DNA of 64,000 nucleotides, from NCBI GenBank assembly GCA_003665825.1, contig QPFY01000004.1:1364001-1428000 (forward strand), written 5' to 3'. Origin of the DNA: Microbotryum silenes-acaulis (Eukaryota > Basidiomycota > Microbotryomycetes > Microbotryales > Microbotryaceae). Below the pieces are notes generated by a model. The model was not told the DNA's origin and did no database searches. It saw only the letters and a program-made list of their open reading frames with translations. The position numbers and the translations under genes were made by a program. Shown here piece after piece: positions 60,638-64,000 of this stretch (the first letter of the stretch is position 1; each line of letters begins with the position of its first letter).

Positions 60638-63344
60638 ATGCACGTCGACGACGCCCCCACACCCACGCCCGAAGAAGCCGAGATGAAGATTGACTATGGA
60701 GAAGACGACGACGGCGTCGTGGAGGGTGACGACGATGCTCTGATGCAGGATGAGGCTCAGACGGTGGCGGTGGGGACGGCTGCTGGCGGCGACGGGATGC
60801 TGATGCTGCTTGACGACTCGCTCGCACCGACACCCACCCCGGCCATGGATGCAGATGATGAGCCAGAGGCAGCCAACGATAATGGCTTGGAACCAGCAGC
60901 ACTCTCCATCTCACTGCCCCCCAACACGCTCTTTCACTCACCACCGCCGTCGTCCTCGGCTGCCTCCACCTCCACCTCCACCTCCACCTCATCCGGCCCA
61001 TCGTACACCTCGATCGCACCCCCCACACTCCCACTCCACCCGGGCTTCTCTTCACCTCCCCTGATCAACGTCAGCTCCGACGAACTGCAACTATCGGCCC
61101 TCGGTCACTCGGCCGCCGCCGTCGCTCCTTCGCGGCTGTCCTCCGCTCCCTTCTCGCTCGGGATGGACCCACCAGCTCCGATTGTCTCTCCGACGCCCAT
61201 GTTCGACCCCGCCCAGCTCACCGCGAATGACCATGAAACGAGCGACGCGCGGCCCCTGGTGACACCCTTGACGCACGGAACGCACGGAACGCACGGAACG
61301 CACGGAACGCAGCAGTCGCTCTTGGATCCTCAAAGAGCTCTAGCCTCGCAGCACCAGCATTCGTCCGATGACGTGCAGACGCAGGACCAAGCGATCGAAG
61401 CCCTCGGGCCCGGCACGACCCGCGTCGTGCAGGAACAACGGCTACGACAACAAAGTGCGGACGATCCCGTGGCCAAGCAAGAGAACGAGGTCATCATTCG
61501 CCAGGGTCTGGACGGGCACATCATCGTCGAGACCGAGCAACGCAACTCGGTTCCACCACCCTCGCCCTCGCTGACGGCCTCGAACGCGAGTGGGAGTGGG
61601 AGTGGGAGTGGGGGTGATGATGGGCAACAGCAGCAGAGGAACGGGGGACAGGTCCGACAGCTCAACTCGGTCAAGGTCGTCGAGGCCGTTGGGGCGTCGA
61701 GTGGGTTACTCAAGCGACCGCTGATCGACAAGGCCGTGCTCGAATTCTTCGGACTCGGCGACGAGGCGGCACTGCAGATCAGTGAAGCCGACGACGCCGA
61801 GGAGGGCGGCGAGGCGGTACAGGCGGAATTAGTCGCAGAGGGGGAGACGGCAGATGCACCACCTCGCCCAGCACCACCTCCGCTCGCACCGACGGTCCTG
61901 CTGCAGTTCGGCGAAGACCGGTACACGATGTTTCGAGCCGCACCCGTCGTCGAAGAGGGGCAAGACGCCGAAGATCTACCGATTCTGTTCGGCGAACGCA
62001 AAGACCATCACCTGTACTATGAGCAGATCGAGGCGCTGTTCGAGGCGTTGCACGCCTCGCTGCCGGGCTTGGAATCAACGCAAGCTGAATATTCTCTCGA
62101 GATAGACGGTTTGGGCATCGTCCTCCAAGAGGTGAGTGCTGGGGCAGGAGATTTCGGTTCGTGCATCTCGATTCTGACATGTACCCTTCATCGATCGATA
62201 GGACAACGTCTATACTCGAGAAGTAAGCCTGCATGACTTCCATCGTCTCCACAGCGGCTGTGGACTGCCGGGGCGGATGCTGGTCAAGCTTGCCGAGCGC
62301 GAGGGGCCGCGGTTTCCGACGGGCTTCAATGCGTTGATGCAGCATATCATGCGCGTGGCCGATGGGAGGGAAGAGTCCCTTGCTGCGGGTGGAGAAGAAG
62401 AAGAGAAGGAGGAAGCGTACGAGGAAGCGTACGAGGAGGCGGTCGAAGAGGTTAAGGCTGGCGAGGCAGTGGCAGTGGCAGAAGAAGCTGAGGCCGCGGC
62501 CGAGGGCTCTCCCTACGATGAGAGAGAGTGGCACGAGACGACAGAGGGGGGCGAGGAATACGGCGAGGCCGAGGAAGGATCTGAGGTGTACGAGGCAGCA
62601 GAGGATGAAGAGGTGGAGGAGGAGGCCTACGAGGAGCTAAACGCCGAAGACCTGGCTGCTGTCGTCGAGGGAGCGCAAGAGGACTACGTGCTTGCCCAGG
62701 ACCAGGTGGAAGAAGCGAATGGCGAAGCCATGACGGCGACTGGTGAGGAAATCAATGGTCATTCGGTCAACGGTCATGAACCTGTGGCAGCGGAAGAACG
62801 GATACCCAAGTCGATCGAGGCGTTGCGATCGGAGCCGCTCGAGCTGTCATACGACACTCCCGAGGGAACCGGTATCGAGCCACCCGCGATTCCGTTGGAC
62901 AAGCGAGAGGCTGTTGTCGAGGCTGCTGCGGCTACAGTCGAACAGAATGCGAACGGGACGACCGAAGCTCAGGTCGTGGAGGAATTCCCTCAGTACAAGA
63001 CTGGTCAGTCTGTGTTCGGTCCGAACCTGCGGTACCCAATTGCTGACTTTGAACTTGTGTCTCACGGTAGAAATACCCAAGAATGGCAGTGTCGTCATCG
63101 ACTATGATGAAGTCGCCGTCAAACCCAGCATTGGCGAAGGTGGGAAGCGAGCTCACGCCTCTGTTACGGACGAGGACGATGCTCCTGGGGACGATGACGA
63201 CGCAACGAGTAAGTCGTCGCTAGCAAACTCGGGTTCATTTAAGAAGAAGGCTGACTTAAACGATTCCCTTCAGGTGAGAGTAAAAGACCGCGCCTATCTG
63301 ATCCCGAGACAGACGGACGCAGCGGCGCCGAAGACGCCGCTTGA
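60638..63344 (+). CDS. Large acidic, low-complexity protein with a conserved central domain, function unknown
   Basis: From ATG 60,638 (MHVDDAPTPTPEEAEMKIDY). The N-terminal half is disordered and rich in Ser, Pro and Ala, with a (His-Gly-Thr) run from a 9-bp tandem repeat (about 61,277-61,312) and a Ser-Gly run (about 61,590-61,613). A folded segment follows: SGLLKRPLIDKAVLEFFGLG, LQFGEDRYTMF, LPILFGERKDHHLYYEQIEA and, after an intron at about 62,130-62,201, DNVYTREVSLHDFHRLHSGC. A long Glu/Ala tract (62,385-62,720) and a tail with DDDDATSESKRPRL (possible nuclear signal) end at TGA 63,342-63,344. The last two introns (63,004-63,069 and about 63,210-63,273) are needed to reach that tail. I do not recognise the family; nuclear location is inferred. 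Confidence 0.65.
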
Positions 63345-64000
63345 TCAAGATCATTTTGGTCGCTCGGCTCGGCTACCGCTTCGGCATTCGCGATGCGCTC
63401 TTTCGCCATTCTTCTCTTTTCTATTTGTGTCCTCCGTACGCCTTTGTTGCCGCATCTTTCCACCGCGCCTCTTTGGACCGAATCGGCTTGGGGCGGCGAT
63501 CCGTACGAGTCGTGTCTTCCTGTTGTGTCGGGAGCTTTTGATCGTTCGATATCGTCAAAGTGGACAAGGATGAGAACGCTAACACTAAGGACCACTACAA
63601 TGTGTTTGGTGCGTTGCCTGATCCGATCGCGTGGCAACTAATGCAATTCTTCCACAGCTGCGATGGTTCCGATCCGCTCTCTGTGGACTCATGCGATGGG
63701 GCTGAGATGAGATTGCTGTGTTGTGTCTTGGTGGCATAGGGTTTTCCTTTTTTCACTTTTCCGGGGGTTGTACCAGAGGTTCCACGATGTTTGTGCTGCT
63801 GCGAATTGCTACACTTGTTCCAAGCTCTCTTAGCAGTCCTCTCGGAGATGTACAAAGTCGTCTGAAGTCTCCGAGGGCCCCGCCGGCCGGCAAGCAGCAT
63901 TGTGCATGACGTGACCCGGCTCGCCTCTGCTCGCCTCCTCTCCGCGTAGTAGTCGGGGGTTACCGCCTTCTCGACTGTCTCTCTCTCCCTACGCGTCTCC
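63345..64000. other. Right end of the window, no supported gene
   Basis: Presumed 3' UTR of the acidic-protein gene and then GC-rich sequence. Small frames exist but show no splice-site logic or recognisable motifs. Confidence 0.4.

Overview
The window is nuclear DNA of a GC-rich filamentous or yeast-like fungus. Nearly every gene has several short introns (about 50-90 bp) with GTRNGT donors and YAG acceptors. The gene set (Cin1/intersectin-type GEF, DDX60-like helicase, UTP4, ADE1, MSC2-type zinc transporter, GRX5, ZIM17, BFR2) and the compact layout suggest a basidiomycete, probably Pucciniomycotina/Microbotryomycetes. That placement is inference from style and protein similarity; no marker gene is present.

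Left gene block (1-21,923): 3' part of a WH2-SH3-SH3-DH-PH Cdc42/Rho GEF (+); a Uls1/Rrp-like SNF2 translocase with a possible SUMO-interacting motif (-); a DDX60-like superfamily 2 helicase (+); UTP4 (+); ADE1 (+), whose ATG appears to be split by an intron; a conserved protein of unknown function (+); and a small twin-CX9C NDUFAF8-like protein (-).

Transposon island (about 22,089-45,092): three Helitrons on the minus strand with matching ends: a GC hairpin then CTAG at the 3' end, a TC or degenerate 5' end, and A|T insertion sites. D (22,388-22,752) is a 365-bp non-autonomous copy. C (22,785-38,746) is internally deleted. B (38,747-45,092) encodes a decayed Rep-helicase and abuts the 5' end of C with no base between them. 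Inside C lies a 13,684-bp palindrome (23,898-37,581) made of two 6,827-bp arms around a 30-bp spacer. Each arm carries an apparently intact multi-exon Plavaka/KDZ-like transposase gene reading outward and a second, unrecognised multi-exon gene reading towards the centre. The two genes are divergent from a shared 435-bp promoter region. The second gene reads across the palindrome centre and ends in the opposite arm. I regard this giant fold-back, two-gene element as the most unusual object in the window.

Right gene block (46,714-63,344): a disordered hypothetical protein; an MSC2/ZnT5-like CDF zinc transporter (-); a 770-residue protein with a probable mitochondrial presequence (+); GRX5 (-) divergent from a mitochondrial TPR protein (+); ZIM17/HEP1 (-) divergent from BFR2/AATF (+); and an acidic, low-complexity nuclear-type protein (+). 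Four neighbouring genes look mitochondrial, and two of them (GRX5, ZIM17) act in Fe-S cluster biogenesis and mtHsp70 maintenance in yeast.
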